Source of the DNA: JABCZH01 sp963803775
GTDB taxonomy: Bacteria > Acidobacteriota > Terriglobia > Terriglobales > Acidobacteriaceae
DNA: 64,000 nucleotides
Direction: 5' to 3'
Assembly: GCA_963803775.1 (NCBI GenBank)
Contig: CAWDNS010000003.1
Coordinates: 1-64,000 of the forward strand
Each line of letters starts with the position of its first letter. The stretch's first letter is position 1. The position numbers were made by a program, and so were the translations under genes. Positions 46,371 through 55,766 of this stretch are shown one piece after another. Below the pieces are notes generated by a model. That model saw nothing but the letters and a program-made list of their open reading frames with translations, was not told where the DNA came from and made no database searches.

Positions 46371-46845
46371 TTCTTTCCTCCGCGAACCCGAGTCGCTTTC
46401 AAGAAATTGTTGTCGATTGCGGCCTACATGCTCCGCCCGTAAAAACACACTTCTTACACCCACAACACAGAAGTGATCACTGAAGATAAAGCACATGCAG
46501 TGCCAAGCCATGTTTTGTTATAAGTAATTGATTTAAATGGCGGTAATACATAACTGACTGTAGGCGTGGCTATGAATTTCAGAATATTGCATGACGACAT
46601 CCGTAAACTCATAAGGTCTTAGCCTCATATGTGCTGATCGTCACGAAGTGAGACTATCGGGAAATCTTGGTCTTTGCACTGCACGGTTCACACTTTGCGG
46701 TTCCTAGGCGATAAACCTATCTCAACGAGGTCTTCTCGCTTGCAGGATCGATTGCAAACTGGCGATTTGTCGCAACGCGGGGACCCCAGGTTGGTTTGCG
46801 CTACGGTGTTATAGTATTAGCAATTCCAAACCAAGAGGTGTTCCT
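46371..46845. other. Long divergent intergenic region, no gene seen
   Basis: 475 bases between the TonB-receptor start (minus) and the phosphodiesterase start (plus). AT-richer than the flanks. TATAGT at about 46811-46816 could serve as a -10 box for the plus-strand gene, but no good -35 is present. No hairpin, repeat or conserved short frame was recognised. Both promoters should lie here. Confidence 0.5.
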
Positions 46846-48072
46846 GTGGTTCCCCGACGATTGCTTGCAATTTTTGGAGTTTTTTTGGTTTTTGTCTCGA
46901 TCGTGAACGCTCAGACGTCCACTGCGAAACCAAAACCGCGCGTGATTGTTGTTGGCGTGAACGGCATGGAGTGGGACATGCTGCGGCCACTGCTCCTGAA
47001 AGGCGACCTGCCCAATATGGCCAAGGTCATTAGCCAGGGAGTCCACGGCAAGTTGCGCACGGTTTCGATGCCCAACTGCCCGCGTGTCTACAGCACCATA
47101 TTCACCAGCACGAATCCAGAAGAGCATGGCGTTACCGGCTTCCTGGTCGGCGGAGTCACCGCCAACACCAATATGTTGAAGGAAGAACCCATCTGGTCGA
47201 TTCTGTCGAAGAATAACGTGACGGTGGGTATGGCGAACGTGCCGGCTACGTTCCCGGTGATGCCGGTGAACGGCTACATGATCAGTGGCATGCTGACCCG
47301 TGGCAAGAACTGCGAGGACGGCGTACTCTGCGCGCCTAAGTTAAGCGAAGTGGAAGGTGGCGACGCTGTCTATCCGCGCAGCCTGCAAGCTGAGTTGCTA
47401 AAGAATGTCGGCGACTTCTACATCGACTGCGAACGCATGCCCGCAGCGGCTGATCTCAAGGGGCACGAAGCGGAAGTCATTAATACATGGCTGGATAAGG
47501 TTCAGCTTATCCGCGACCAGCAGACCAAACTCTTCGATTACCTTCTCACGAACCATCCGACTGACTTCACCTTTATGGTGCAGTCCTGTGAGGATCGCAC
47601 TGGACACTGGCTCTATCCCATTACACCCTTTAATGTCGGTTACAATCCGGCCATCAATGGCATTCGCCAGGATGCGTTCCCCAACCAGTACATCGGCTTT
47701 GACAAAGTCTTGGGAACGATTCTGAAGCATGTCGACGAAAATACTTATCTCTTCATCGTCTCTGACCACGGCATTAAACCGCTGCGCGAGTTCGAAGAAA
47801 CCGATCCCCACGCCCATATGGATCACGAGAAGACCACGCCGGTGATCGCCAAACATGACTTCGCCGATGGCGACGACGTCCCGGGATCGATCATAGTCAT
47901 GGGTCCTGGAATCAAGCACGACCTACGCCTGATGGGTTTTGAAGCCAGCGTTTATGACGTCGCGCCCACCATTCTCCACATCTACGGCATTGAGCAGCCC
48001 AAGCAGATGCGTGGGCACGTATTGACGCAGATTTTCGAAGACTCAGATAAGAAGGTTGCGCTGACGCAGTAG
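46846..48072 (+). CDS. Exported alkaline-phosphatase-superfamily phosphodiesterase
   Basis: 408 residues starting with GTG 46846 (GAGGTG just upstream). Signal peptide LLAIFGVFLVFVSIVNA. The type I phosphodiesterase/nucleotide pyrophosphatase pattern is visible: VIVVGVNGMEWDML (metal Asp replaced by N at the first position but followed by a usable D/E), STIFTSTNPEEHGVTGF, VSDHGIKPL (metal Asp-His) and AHMDHEK. The motif before STIFTS reads NCPR, where NPP enzymes have T-F-P-N, so the exact nucleophile is unclear. The family cleaves phosphodiesters or phosphonates and may use lipids or nucleotides. It is convergent with the second sulfatase-fold/TPR gene (2-base gap). Confidence 0.8.
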   Translation: MVPRRLLAIFGVFLVFVSIVNAQTSTAKPKPRVIVVGVNGMEWDMLRPLLLKGDLPNMAKVISQGVHGKLRTVSMPNCPRVYSTIFTSTNPEEHGVTGFLVGGVTANTNMLKEEPIWSILSKNNVTVGMANVPATFPVMPVNGYMISGMLTRGKNCEDGVLCAPKLSEVEGGDAVYPRSLQAELLKNVGDFYIDCERMPAAADLKGHEAEVINTWLDKVQLIRDQQTKLFDYLLTNHPTDFTFMVQSCEDRTGHWLYPITPFNVGYNPAINGIRQDAFPNQYIGFDKVLGTILKHVDENTYLFIVSDHGIKPLREFEETDPHAHMDHEKTTPVIAKHDFADGDDVPGSIIVMGPGIKHDLRLMGFEASVYDVAPTILHIYGIEQPKQMRGHVLTQIFEDSDKKVALTQ

Positions 48073-48074
48073 CT

Positions 48075-50045
48075 TCAGTGAGATTTTTCTTGCTTTTCCA
48101 AAGCCTTGGCGCGGTTCGCCGCCGCCAGGGCTTTTTCTTTTTGTCCCAAACCGTTGTACGCCCGCTCTAAGAAGCGGTATGCCTCTGCGTTGCCCGGTTG
48201 TGAGTGTGTAACGGCCAGAAGCTGCGGCACAGCTTCGATGAACTTGCGTTGCGCAATCAAGATTTCCGCCAAGCTGAGTTGGGTTTCCGTACTCGCTGGT
48301 TGCAGTAGCAGCGCGGCCTCGAGCTGGTCTTCCGCCGCTGACGCTTCGTTCAAACCCATGTATACCTTCCCCAGCAGCAATCGCGCCGAAAACTGGTTGG
48401 GATTCAGCCTCAGGCTGGCTTGCAATGCGTCGCGCGCACTGCCCAGATTGCCCGTCATCTCTAGCGCCTCACCGTAATTCAATTTCACAGTTGCATCCCC
48501 AGGACGCACCTCGACCGCCCGCCCCAAATAATCGATTGCCCGGGCATAATTCTTCGCCGCCAACTCGAGCTGGCCCAACTGCACCAGAGCCGTTGGCGAC
48601 TTCGGATCCATCTCCAGCACCTTCTTGAACGCATTACGCGCAGCATCCGTCCGTTCATCGTCGACGGCTAACATGGCCTTATGCAACAGATTCTGTTCTT
48701 CAATCTTGTCTTTGGGATCAGGCAGCAACGACGGCTCCGGCACGTCGGTTGAACTCAAAGCATCGGCCGGCCCGAGGTAGCCCAGAGCGCGCAATTCGTC
48801 AGTTGTGCCCTGTCCGACCGCACCTCTGGAAGACTGCCTTGGCGGAGGCATCTTCTTTCTAAGCTCGGCTAATTCGGCACGCAGCTTCTGAACATTCAGA
48901 TCCCAGGGCTCATAAATATTGTGCTGTTCTTTCGCATCGGAATGCAGATCGTAGAATTCCGCCCGCGGCGCCTCGATAAACTTGACTCCACCTTCGCGCA
49001 CCGAGCGTAGCGGCGCCCAACCGAAGCGCAACGGATAATCGGTCTCGCCGAAGGCAGTGCGACCAGCGGTTTCTGCGCCAATGAAGTATGGCCTCAGCGA
49101 TTCACCGTCGAGGCGGGCTGGCGCTTTCGCGCCCACCAGGTCCAGAACCGTGGGCAGAATGTCGGTGGTTCGCACTTGCGCCGCGACTTCCCTTTCCTTT
49201 GCTTCTTGCCCCGGCAACTTCACCATCAGCGGAACGTGTGTGGTGGTGTCGTAGAGAAAGATCCCGTGGGTATCTTCGTCGTGCTCACCCAGCCCTTCGC
49301 CGTGGTCGCCGACTACGACGATCAATGCTCCGTCGTACCATCCCTGCTTCTTCAGGTAAGCTACGAAATGACCCAGCGCCGAATCCGCGTAGGCAATCTC
49401 GCCGTCATAGAGCCGCTCCTTATATACGGATGCAAACGGTTCCGGCGGCTCATAGGGATCGTGCGGGTCATACAAATGCACCCACACAAATCGCGGTCCC
49501 GACCGATGACCGTTGAGCCACTCTTCCGCGTGTTGCACCACTTCCATCCCCCTCCGCTCCACCCGTCCCCAGCGTTCTTTGGTCTTCGGATGCTCCGGAA
49601 AGTTGTCGTAGAAATCAAACCCGCGATCGAACCCCGGCGCGAGCTGCTTGCTGTCCAGGATCACTGCCCCGATGAACGCCGCCGTCTGATAACCCTGCGG
49701 CTTGAGTAGTTCCGCCCAGGTGGGATGATCCGCCGCCAGCGGCACCGCAAAGTCGGTCACTCCGTGAGCGCTCGGCAGCAGTCCGGTCAGGATCGTTGCG
49801 TGCGAAGTGTTGGTAATGGGGCTGGGTGTAAATGCCTGCTCGAAGCGGATGCCATCCTTAGCCAGGCTGTCCAGTGCGGGGGTCTTTATGTCGGCATCGC
49901 CGTAACAATGGATGTGATCGGCTCGCAGGGTGTCGATGGTCACCAAGAACACATCGGGCGACTGCGGCTTCCCGGCGGGCGCCGATGCTGCCCAAACAGT
50001 CGTTGCCGCACAACATAATAAGACGAAAACCGAAGAAACCTTCAT
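48075..50045 (-). CDS. Second sulfatase-fold/TPR fusion protein, Thr at nucleophile position
   Basis: 656 residues from ATG 50045 (signal peptide MKVSSVFVLLCCAATTVWA). The layout copies the 40296-42269 protein: LVTIDTLRADH near 35-43, DPHDPYEPPEPF, VVGDHGEGLGEHDEDTHG near 245, cap region with TTDILPTVLDLVG, then TPR repeats from about 455 to the end. The nucleophile stretch reads T78-N-T-S-H followed by ATILTG; formylglycine enzymes have C/S-x-P-S-R there, so it should not be matured by formylglycine-generating enzyme. The pair are paralogues with the same fusion order, 6 kb apart on the same strand, on either side of the TonB receptor. Confidence 0.85.
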   Translation of the reverse strand: MKVSSVFVLLCCAATTVWAASAPAGKPQSPDVFLVTIDTLRADHIHCYGDADIKTPALDSLAKDGIRFEQAFTPSPITNTSHATILTGLLPSAHGVTDFAVPLAADHPTWAELLKPQGYQTAAFIGAVILDSKQLAPGFDRGFDFYDNFPEHPKTKERWGRVERRGMEVVQHAEEWLNGHRSGPRFVWVHLYDPHDPYEPPEPFASVYKERLYDGEIAYADSALGHFVAYLKKQGWYDGALIVVVGDHGEGLGEHDEDTHGIFLYDTTTHVPLMVKLPGQEAKEREVAAQVRTTDILPTVLDLVGAKAPARLDGESLRPYFIGAETAGRTAFGETDYPLRFGWAPLRSVREGGVKFIEAPRAEFYDLHSDAKEQHNIYEPWDLNVQKLRAELAELRKKMPPPRQSSRGAVGQGTTDELRALGYLGPADALSSTDVPEPSLLPDPKDKIEEQNLLHKAMLAVDDERTDAARNAFKKVLEMDPKSPTALVQLGQLELAAKNYARAIDYLGRAVEVRPGDATVKLNYGEALEMTGNLGSARDALQASLRLNPNQFSARLLLGKVYMGLNEASAAEDQLEAALLLQPASTETQLSLAEILIAQRKFIEAVPQLLAVTHSQPGNAEAYRFLERAYNGLGQKEKALAAANRAKALEKQEKSH

Positions 50046-50202
50046 TGGGGTCAGCCTAGCACAGACTCGCGGGAGTTTCCCGATCTGCAATGCACTCCCA
50101 CGATGGGCCGATTAACCAGGTAATAGAACCTCTGGGATGGCTGACTCTCCTTCCACCTGTGCTGCAATGAATGATGTCCCCGCCTAACGCCGAAGGAGTA
50201 GC

Positions 50203-53200
50203 TTGGAGCCGATTCGTCAACTGCTTTCGCCGGATTTCATGCCGCACGGATACTGCTATCTCTGGGATCCGCGTATCGTCTGGCTGCATGTCATTTCCGA
50301 CGCGCTGATCACACTGTCGTACTACTGCATTCCGATCGTTCTCATCTACTTCATCCGCAGAAACCGAGACATTCCCTTCAATCGTATTTTCTGGATGTTC
50401 GGAACTTTCATCCTAGCCTGCGGCACTACCCACTTAATGGAAGTCTGGAATATCTGGCATGCCAGCTATCTGGTTGCGGGCATTCTCAAAGGCATCACCG
50501 CAATCGTGTCCGTAGTCACGGCGGTGATGCTCATACCCCTGGTTCCGAAAGTTATCTCGCTGCCCGACCGAATGCATTTACAGGAAGTGAACCGTTCATT
50601 GGGAGAGGAAGTTGCCGCCCGCAAGCGGGCAGAAGAGGCCGTGATGCAGTCCTGGGATTTCCCTCCTGACCTTCGCTTGGTCGGGCGGCTAAATGCCTTT
50701 GCGACCGCCGCCGCAGCGTTTTCTGCTGCAGTCGGGCTGACGGGCCTGGCAGGATGGACCTTTCATATCCCGGCTCTTACCACATGGGGAGTTGCCCCTG
50801 TATCGATGAAGGCAAGTACGTGTAGCTGCTTCCTCCTGATAGCCGTTTCGTTAAGGTTATTGCGAACAACCGACAACCGGCGATCCACGGTGGTCTCGAC
50901 AACGGTCGCGAGGGTCTTAGCGGTCATCGTCTGCTCTGTAAGTTTGTTTAGTCTTGCGGAAAAGCTTTTCGCCCGGGACTCACGTATTGGCCCGCTTTTG
51001 GAGGAGGTCCGGGCTGCGAGGCTGGCGGCCGCCTGGAGAGTCGCCGGCCTCATGTCCCCACTCACCGCCGCCGCTTTTCTGATGCTGGCTCTCGCTTTGC
51101 TGGCACTCGACTGGCGGACACGGCGGGGCAGCTGGCCAGCACAGATTCTCGCCCTTTCGGTGGCAGCAGTCGCTGCCTTCGGGATCCTCAGCTTTGTCTC
51201 CGCTCCCCGTACCTATGTAGCGCACCTCTCGCTGTCTTTACCTACCGCCGTCACCCTCACGGTTCTCTCGCTGGGGTTGATCTGCGCTCGCACGGAACGA
51301 GGATTCGGATCTCTGCTTTGCAGCCAGAGCCTGGGAGGGAGTCTGACACGGCGATTGTTGCCGGCGCCCCTTATCCCGCCTCTGGTTGGCTGGATTTGCT
51401 GGCAAGTCACCTCTACCGAACTTTATTCCGAGTGGAACATCGTGGTCTTGGCGTCCTTGCTGACCATGTCTATGCTGGCGGGTCTCTTTACTTGGGCGGC
51501 AGTGGCGGTCAATCGCAGCGATATAGAACGAAGAAAGGTGGAGGAGGTCGTGAAGGAAAGCCTCTCTACGAGAGAGGCCGCGCTCAAAGAATTGGCCGAC
51601 CAGAAATTCGCTCTCGATCAACACGCCATTGTGGCCATCACTGACGTCCAGGGCACGATTACTTACGTCAATGAAAAATTCTGCGTCATCAGCCAATACT
51701 CCGAAGATGAGTTAATCGGCCAAAATCACCGCATTCTCAACTCCGGCCACCATCCCAAGGAATTTTTCCAGCAGATGTACCACACTGTCGCCAATGGCCA
51801 AGTTTGGCACGGCGAGATTCAGAACCGGGCCAAAGATGGCTCGCTCTATTGGGTAGACACGACCGTCGTCCCGTCCCTAGGACCTGATGGCAAACCGCGG
51901 CAGTACATCGCCATCCGGGCGGACATCACATCACGGAAGCTCGCGGAGGAACGCAACGCACGTCTGGCGGCGATTGTGGATTCCTCCGACGATGCCATCA
52001 TCAGCAAGACTCTGGAGGGAACGATCACTGCATGGAATCGTGGCGCCGAAAAGATCTTTGGCTATGCATCGTCCGAGGCGGTGGGCAAGCCAATGCTGAT
52101 CCTCCTGCCGCCGGAGCGCGCCGGCGAGGAGCCCGACATTCTGACGCGCATTGGCCGCGGTGAGAGTGTCGACCATTTCGAGACCGTCCGTGTCCGGAAG
52201 GATGGCGAGAGGATTGATATTTCAGCCACTATTTCGCCGATCCGGGACGGTAGCGGCGGGATTATTGGCGTCTCAAAGATTGCGCGTAACATCACCGAGC
52301 ACAAGCGCGCGGAGGAGGCCCTGGCTGCTCAGGCCGAAGAACTCTCCCGCCAGGCGGATGAATTGATCCGCTCCCAGCAAGCGCTGGAAACGCAGACACT
52401 CATGCTTCAGTCCGTGCTGGACAGTATGGCGGAGGGGCTGGTCGCCGCCGATCAGCAGGGAAAGTTCGTGATCTGGAACCCGGCCGCACAAAAAATCCTC
52501 GGCCGGGGTGCGGCGGATCTGTCCAGCCAGCAGTGGACCGAGCACTACGGCCTCTACCTGCCCGACGTGGTAACACCTTTTCCAACTGATCAATTGCCCA
52601 TGGTACGGGCGATTCGCGGGGAAGCCAGCACCTCCGAGATGTTTGTGCGCAATCCCATGGTCGTGGAGGGGGTTTGGATCGAGGCCAGTGGGGGCCCGCT
52701 GAAAGACAAGGACGGAGCCGTTCGCGGCGGGGTGGTCGCTTTCCGCGACATCACTGAAAAGAAGGCCGCGGAACACGAAATCCGCCGCTTGAACAATGAC
52801 CTGGAACAGCGGGTCATCGAACGCACGGCGCAACTGGAAGCAGCCAAGAATGAACTCGAAGCTTTCACCTACTCGGTCTCCCACGACCTGCGCGCCCCGC
52901 TGCGCCATATTGCCGGCTTCGTTGGCATCCTGATGGAAGATTGCGCGCCCCGGCTCGATGCCGAGGCCAAACACCATCTCGCCCGCATTCAGGAAGGCAC
53001 TCGCCGCATGGGCGTATTAGTCGATGAGTTGCTGGCGTTGGCGCGCATCGGTAGGCAAGCGCTCACCTATCAGCCCACCATGCTGAACTCGCTGGTGGAC
53101 GACGTCGTCACCATGCTTAAACCCGATAGCGAAGGGCGCCAGGTGGAGTGGAGGATTTCCACCTTGCCGCAAATCGATTGTGATCCCACGCTCATGCGGC

Positions 53201-53553
53201 AGGTCTTCCAGAACTTGATTTCGAATGCCCTCAAATACTCGCGGAATCGAATCCCGGCGGTCATCGAGATCGGCCATCGCGAGGAAAACGGCCAGACCGC
53301 GATCTTCGTGCGCGACAACGGAGCCGGATTCAGCATGAAATACGCCGACAAACTCTTCGGCGTGTTTCAACGCCTGCATCGCACCGAAGAGTTTGAAGGC
53401 ACAGGCGTCGGTCTGGCCACGGTGCAGCGCATCGTGCAGAAGCACGGCGGACGCGCCTGGGCCGAAGCCGAAGTGGACAAGGGAGCGACTTTTTATTTCA
53501 CGCTTGGCCAAACCCCCGCGATGAAGACAGCTGGCCAAAGCGCCGGCGGATAG
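50203..53553 (+). CDS. Ethylene-receptor-like PAS-rich sensor histidine kinase
   Basis: 1116 residues starting with TTG 50203 (GGAG six bases upstream). Residues 25-120 form three helices that match the ETR1 ethylene-binding domain with a constant offset of 8: Asp33, Tyr40, Ile43, Pro44, Ile70, Cys73 and His77 (motif CGTTH) correspond to ETR1 Asp25, Tyr32, Ile35, Pro36, Ile62, Cys65 and His69, where Cys and His hold copper. A second block of about eight helices fills residues 166-433. Then come three PAS domains (about 470-575, 585-705, 735-845), HisKA with SHDLRAPLRH near 893 and HATPase (NLISNALKYS, DNGAGFS, GTGVGLATV). It heads a relay operon. Ethylene or another small hydrophobic ligand is predicted; binding is not shown. 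Confidence 0.88.
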   Translation: MEPIRQLLSPDFMPHGYCYLWDPRIVWLHVISDALITLSYYCIPIVLIYFIRRNRDIPFNRIFWMFGTFILACGTTHLMEVWNIWHASYLVAGILKGITAIVSVVTAVMLIPLVPKVISLPDRMHLQEVNRSLGEEVAARKRAEEAVMQSWDFPPDLRLVGRLNAFATAAAAFSAAVGLTGLAGWTFHIPALTTWGVAPVSMKASTCSCFLLIAVSLRLLRTTDNRRSTVVSTTVARVLAVIVCSVSLFSLAEKLFARDSRIGPLLEEVRAARLAAAWRVAGLMSPLTAAAFLMLALALLALDWRTRRGSWPAQILALSVAAVAAFGILSFVSAPRTYVAHLSLSLPTAVTLTVLSLGLICARTERGFGSLLCSQSLGGSLTRRLLPAPLIPPLVGWICWQVTSTELYSEWNIVVLASLLTMSMLAGLFTWAAVAVNRSDIERRKVEEVVKESLSTREAALKELADQKFALDQHAIVAITDVQGTITYVNEKFCVISQYSEDELIGQNHRILNSGHHPKEFFQQMYHTVANGQVWHGEIQNRAKDGSLYWVDTTVVPSLGPDGKPRQYIAIRADITSRKLAEERNARLAAIVDSSDDAIISKTLEGTITAWNRGAEKIFGYASSEAVGKPMLILLPPERAGEEPDILTRIGRGESVDHFETVRVRKDGERIDISATISPIRDGSGGIIGVSKIARNITEHKRAEEALAAQAEELSRQADELIRSQQALETQTLMLQSVLDSMAEGLVAADQQGKFVIWNPAAQKILGRGAADLSSQQWTEHYGLYLPDVVTPFPTDQLPMVRAIRGEASTSEMFVRNPMVVEGVWIEASGGPLKDKDGAVRGGVVAFRDITEKKAAEHEIRRLNNDLEQRVIERTAQLEAAKNELEAFTYSVSHDLRAPLRHIAGFVGILMEDCAPRLDAEAKHHLARIQEGTRRMGVLVDELLALARIGRQALTYQPTMLNSLVDDVVTMLKPDSEGRQVEWRISTLPQIDCDPTLMRQVFQNLISNALKYSRNRIPAVIEIGHREENGQTAIFVRDNGAGFSMKYADKLFGVFQRLHRTEEFEGTGVGLATVQRIVQKHGGRAWAEAEVDKGATFYFTLGQTPAMKTAGQSAGG

Positions 53554-53594
53554 AGATGGCAGCAAACATCCAGAACGCACCGATTTATGCGAAT

Positions 53595-53650
53595 CGTCAC
53601 GGATGAACCTCAAGAATTATCTGTGTTGATCCGCGTAAATCCGTAGGCGG
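53595..53650. repeat. Intergenic repeat of the 'tctgtgttgatccgcgtaaatccgt' type
   Basis: The 115-base gap between the large kinase and the first receiver gene holds a run containing tctgtgttgatc and cgcgtaaatccgt. Motifs of this form (ATCTGCGTTCATCTGCGT...) are scattered between genes in many phyla. It interrupts an otherwise tightly packed operon. No coding potential. Confidence 0.4.
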
Positions 53651-53668
53651 GGTGCAATGGAGAAACTT

Positions 53669-54148
53669 ATGAATGACGTTGAAGTGGACATCTTATTAGT
53701 CGAAGACAGCCAGGACGACATTGACCTCGCACTGCATACCTTGCGGCGGGAGAACCTGGCCAACCACATCTTTGTAGTACGCGATGGCGAGGAAGCACTG
53801 GACTTCCTTTTCTGTACCGGCCCCCATGCCGATCGCAATCCGGCACACATGCCCAAACTGGTCCTGCTCGACTTGAAGTTGCCCAAGCTCGATGGCATGG
53901 AGGTGCTGCAACGGCTGCGCGCCGACCCCCGCACCAGCATGCTTCCCGTGGTAATCATGACTTCTTCTAAAGAGGAGAAGGACGTGGCCAATGGCTATCA
54001 CTTGGGGGTCAACAGCTACATCCAGAAGCCGGTGGATTTCGAGCAATTCCGTCAGACCGTCAAGGCCATCGGGCTGTACTGGCTGCTGATCAATCAGCGC
54101 GCGCCGAACGGTGTGGGCAAGGAGTTAGCGGAACCGGTGAAGCCATGA
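53669..54148 (+). CDS. Stand-alone response regulator (Rcp1-like receiver)
   Basis: About 159 residues. ATG 53669 is preferred because GGAG lies six bases upstream; ATG 53657 is in frame four codons earlier. Single CheY-like receiver: acidic pair in LVEDSQDD, phospho-accepting Asp in LVLLDLKLPKLDG, Thr/Ser in VVIMTSS and Lys in IQKPVDF. The longer beta4-alpha region (FCTGPHADRNPAH) is the mark of the Rcp1 subfamily that partners phytochrome-like kinases in cyanobacteria. No output domain. The stop overlaps the start of the next gene by four bases (ATGA). Confidence 0.93.
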   Translation: MNDVEVDILLVEDSQDDIDLALHTLRRENLANHIFVVRDGEEALDFLFCTGPHADRNPAHMPKLVLLDLKLPKLDGMEVLQRLRADPRTSMLPVVIMTSSKEEKDVANGYHLGVNSYIQKPVDFEQFRQTVKAIGLYWLLINQRAPNGVGKELAEPVKP

Positions 54149-55329
54149 GCGAAGCCGTCGCCATCGACCGGGTTGAAGTCAACGGAGTCCGGGCCATAGT
54201 GCGATTCTCGGCCCTGCTGGTCGAAGACAATCTGGCGGACAGCGAGCTGGTGCTGCGCGAGTTACGGCGGGGCGGGTTCGAAGTCACTTGCGACGTCGTC
54301 CAGACCGCCGACCAGTTCCGGCAGAAATTGCAGACCACCACCCCCGATGTGGTGCTCGCCGATTACAACCTCGGATCATGGCGGGGCATGGAAGCGTTGG
54401 AGATTCTGCGCAGCGCCGGCCTCGACATTCCGCTGATCCTGGTGTCGGGCGCGGTGGGTGATGTAACCGCCGTCGAATGTATCAAGCTGGGAGCCACCGA
54501 TTATGTTCTCAAAGACTCGCTGACTCGGCTACCGGCTTCGGTGCGCCGCGCTCTGGAAGAAAAGCAGGTGCGTAAAGAACGGCGGCAGGCCGAAGCTGAC
54601 TTGGCCAAAAAGGCCGAGGAATTGGCGCGCTCCAACCGCGATCTCGAACAATTCGCCTATGTGGCCTCGCATGATCTCCAGGAACCGCTGCGTATGGTAG
54701 CGGCTTACACCCAACTCCTAGCCGAGCGCTATGCCGGCAAGCTCGATGAAAATGCCGACAAGTACATTCGCTACGCCCTCGAAGGCGCACTGCGCATGCA
54801 GACGCTGGTAACGGATCTGCTGACATTTTCGCGGGTGGGCCGCAATCGCAAGAGCACTCTGCTCGCCGGCGACGAGGTGGTGCGGGAAGCGCTCGAGAAC
54901 CTGCAGGCGGCGCTGCAAGAGAGTGGCGCTGTCGTTCACTATGAAGCGCTTCCTACCGTCAGCGGCGATCGCACCCAATTAGTGCAACTGTTCCAGAACC
55001 TGATCGGCAACGCCATCAAGTTTCGCGGTGAGAAAACTCCGGTGATTACAGTGAGCGCGAACAGGAGCGCGGCGGAATGGGAGTTCTCGGTCAGCGACAA
55101 CGGAATCGGCATCGCCGCCGAACATGCCGATGCCATCTTCGTCATTTTCCAGCGCCTGCACACCCGCGCCGAGTACCCGGGCAACGGCGTGGGGCTGGCC
55201 ATCTGCAAGAAGATGGTCGAGCAGCATGGCGGCCGTATCTCCGTGGAATCAAAGGCCGGAGAAGGCGCCCGCTTCAAATTCACGCTACCCGCCAGTTCCG
55301 CCGATGAAGAAATGGATCATACGCAATGA
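54145..55329 (+). CDS. Receiver-histidine kinase fusion protein
   Basis: 394 residues. Residues 20-140 are a receiver (LLVEDNLADSELVL, phospho-accepting Asp in VVLADYNLG near 73, LVSGAVGD, VLKDSLTRL). A coiled coil (LEEKQVRKERRQAEADLAKKAEELARSNRDLEQ) then leads to HisKA with ASHDLQEPLRMVAAYTQLL and HATPase (NLIGNAIKFRG, DNGIGIAAEHAD, GNGVGLAICKK). It can take a phosphoryl group on its receiver and also phosphorylate others. The kinase type matches the phytochrome-like kinases that partner Rcp1 receivers. Overlaps both neighbours by four bases. Confidence 0.93.
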   Translation: MSEAVAIDRVEVNGVRAIVRFSALLVEDNLADSELVLRELRRGGFEVTCDVVQTADQFRQKLQTTTPDVVLADYNLGSWRGMEALEILRSAGLDIPLILVSGAVGDVTAVECIKLGATDYVLKDSLTRLPASVRRALEEKQVRKERRQAEADLAKKAEELARSNRDLEQFAYVASHDLQEPLRMVAAYTQLLAERYAGKLDENADKYIRYALEGALRMQTLVTDLLTFSRVGRNRKSTLLAGDEVVREALENLQAALQESGAVVHYEALPTVSGDRTQLVQLFQNLIGNAIKFRGEKTPVITVSANRSAAEWEFSVSDNGIGIAAEHADAIFVIFQRLHTRAEYPGNGVGLAICKKMVEQHGGRISVESKAGEGARFKFTLPASSADEEMDHTQ

Positions 55330-55754
55330 AGGAAGCGCCCGACATTCTGCTGGTCGACGACAACCCGGCCGACGTGGGATTGACCCGCGAGGTCCTAGCC
55401 GGGAGTACGCATCACAGCAACGTTCACAATGTTCCCGATGGCGAGGAAGCCATCGCCTTTCTTCGCCGCCGCGACAAGTACACGGAGGCAGCGCGCCCCG
55501 ACCTCATCCTCTTAGACCTGAACATGCCCCGCAAAGGCGGCCGCGCGGTTCTGGCGGAGGTAAAAACTGACCCCGGATTGCGCACCATTCCCATCGTAGT
55601 GTTCACCACTTCCCAGGCCGACAAAGACATCATCCACAGTTACGAACTGGGCGCGAACTGCTACATCAGCAAGCCCGGCAATTTAGGGGATTATTTCTCC
55701 GCCGTGCAATCTATTGAAGAATTTTGGTTTGGTTTTACCAGCTTGCCGCATTAG
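55326..55754 (+). CDS. Stand-alone response regulator (Rcp1-like receiver)
   Basis: 142 residues; starts within the stop of the preceding gene (ATGA). LLVDDNPADVGL acidic pocket, Asp in LILLDLNMPRKGG near 63, IVVFTTSQADKD and Lys in YISKPGN. Length and loop RRRDKYTEAARP place it in the same Rcp1-like subfamily as the receiver at 53669. No DNA-binding domain. It probably acts as a shuttle between the kinases on either side. Confidence 0.93.
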   Translation: MKEAPDILLVDDNPADVGLTREVLAGSTHHSNVHNVPDGEEAIAFLRRRDKYTEAARPDLILLDLNMPRKGGRAVLAEVKTDPGLRTIPIVVFTTSQADKDIIHSYELGANCYISKPGNLGDYFSAVQSIEEFWFGFTSLPH

Positions 55755-55766
55755 GAGGGAGGAGCG

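Noticed and set aside
46371..46511. Longer N-terminus of the TonB receptor (MAWHCMCF...)
   Set aside because: A GGAGG site and signal peptide mark the start at 46370; the extension lies in AT-rich promoter sequence.
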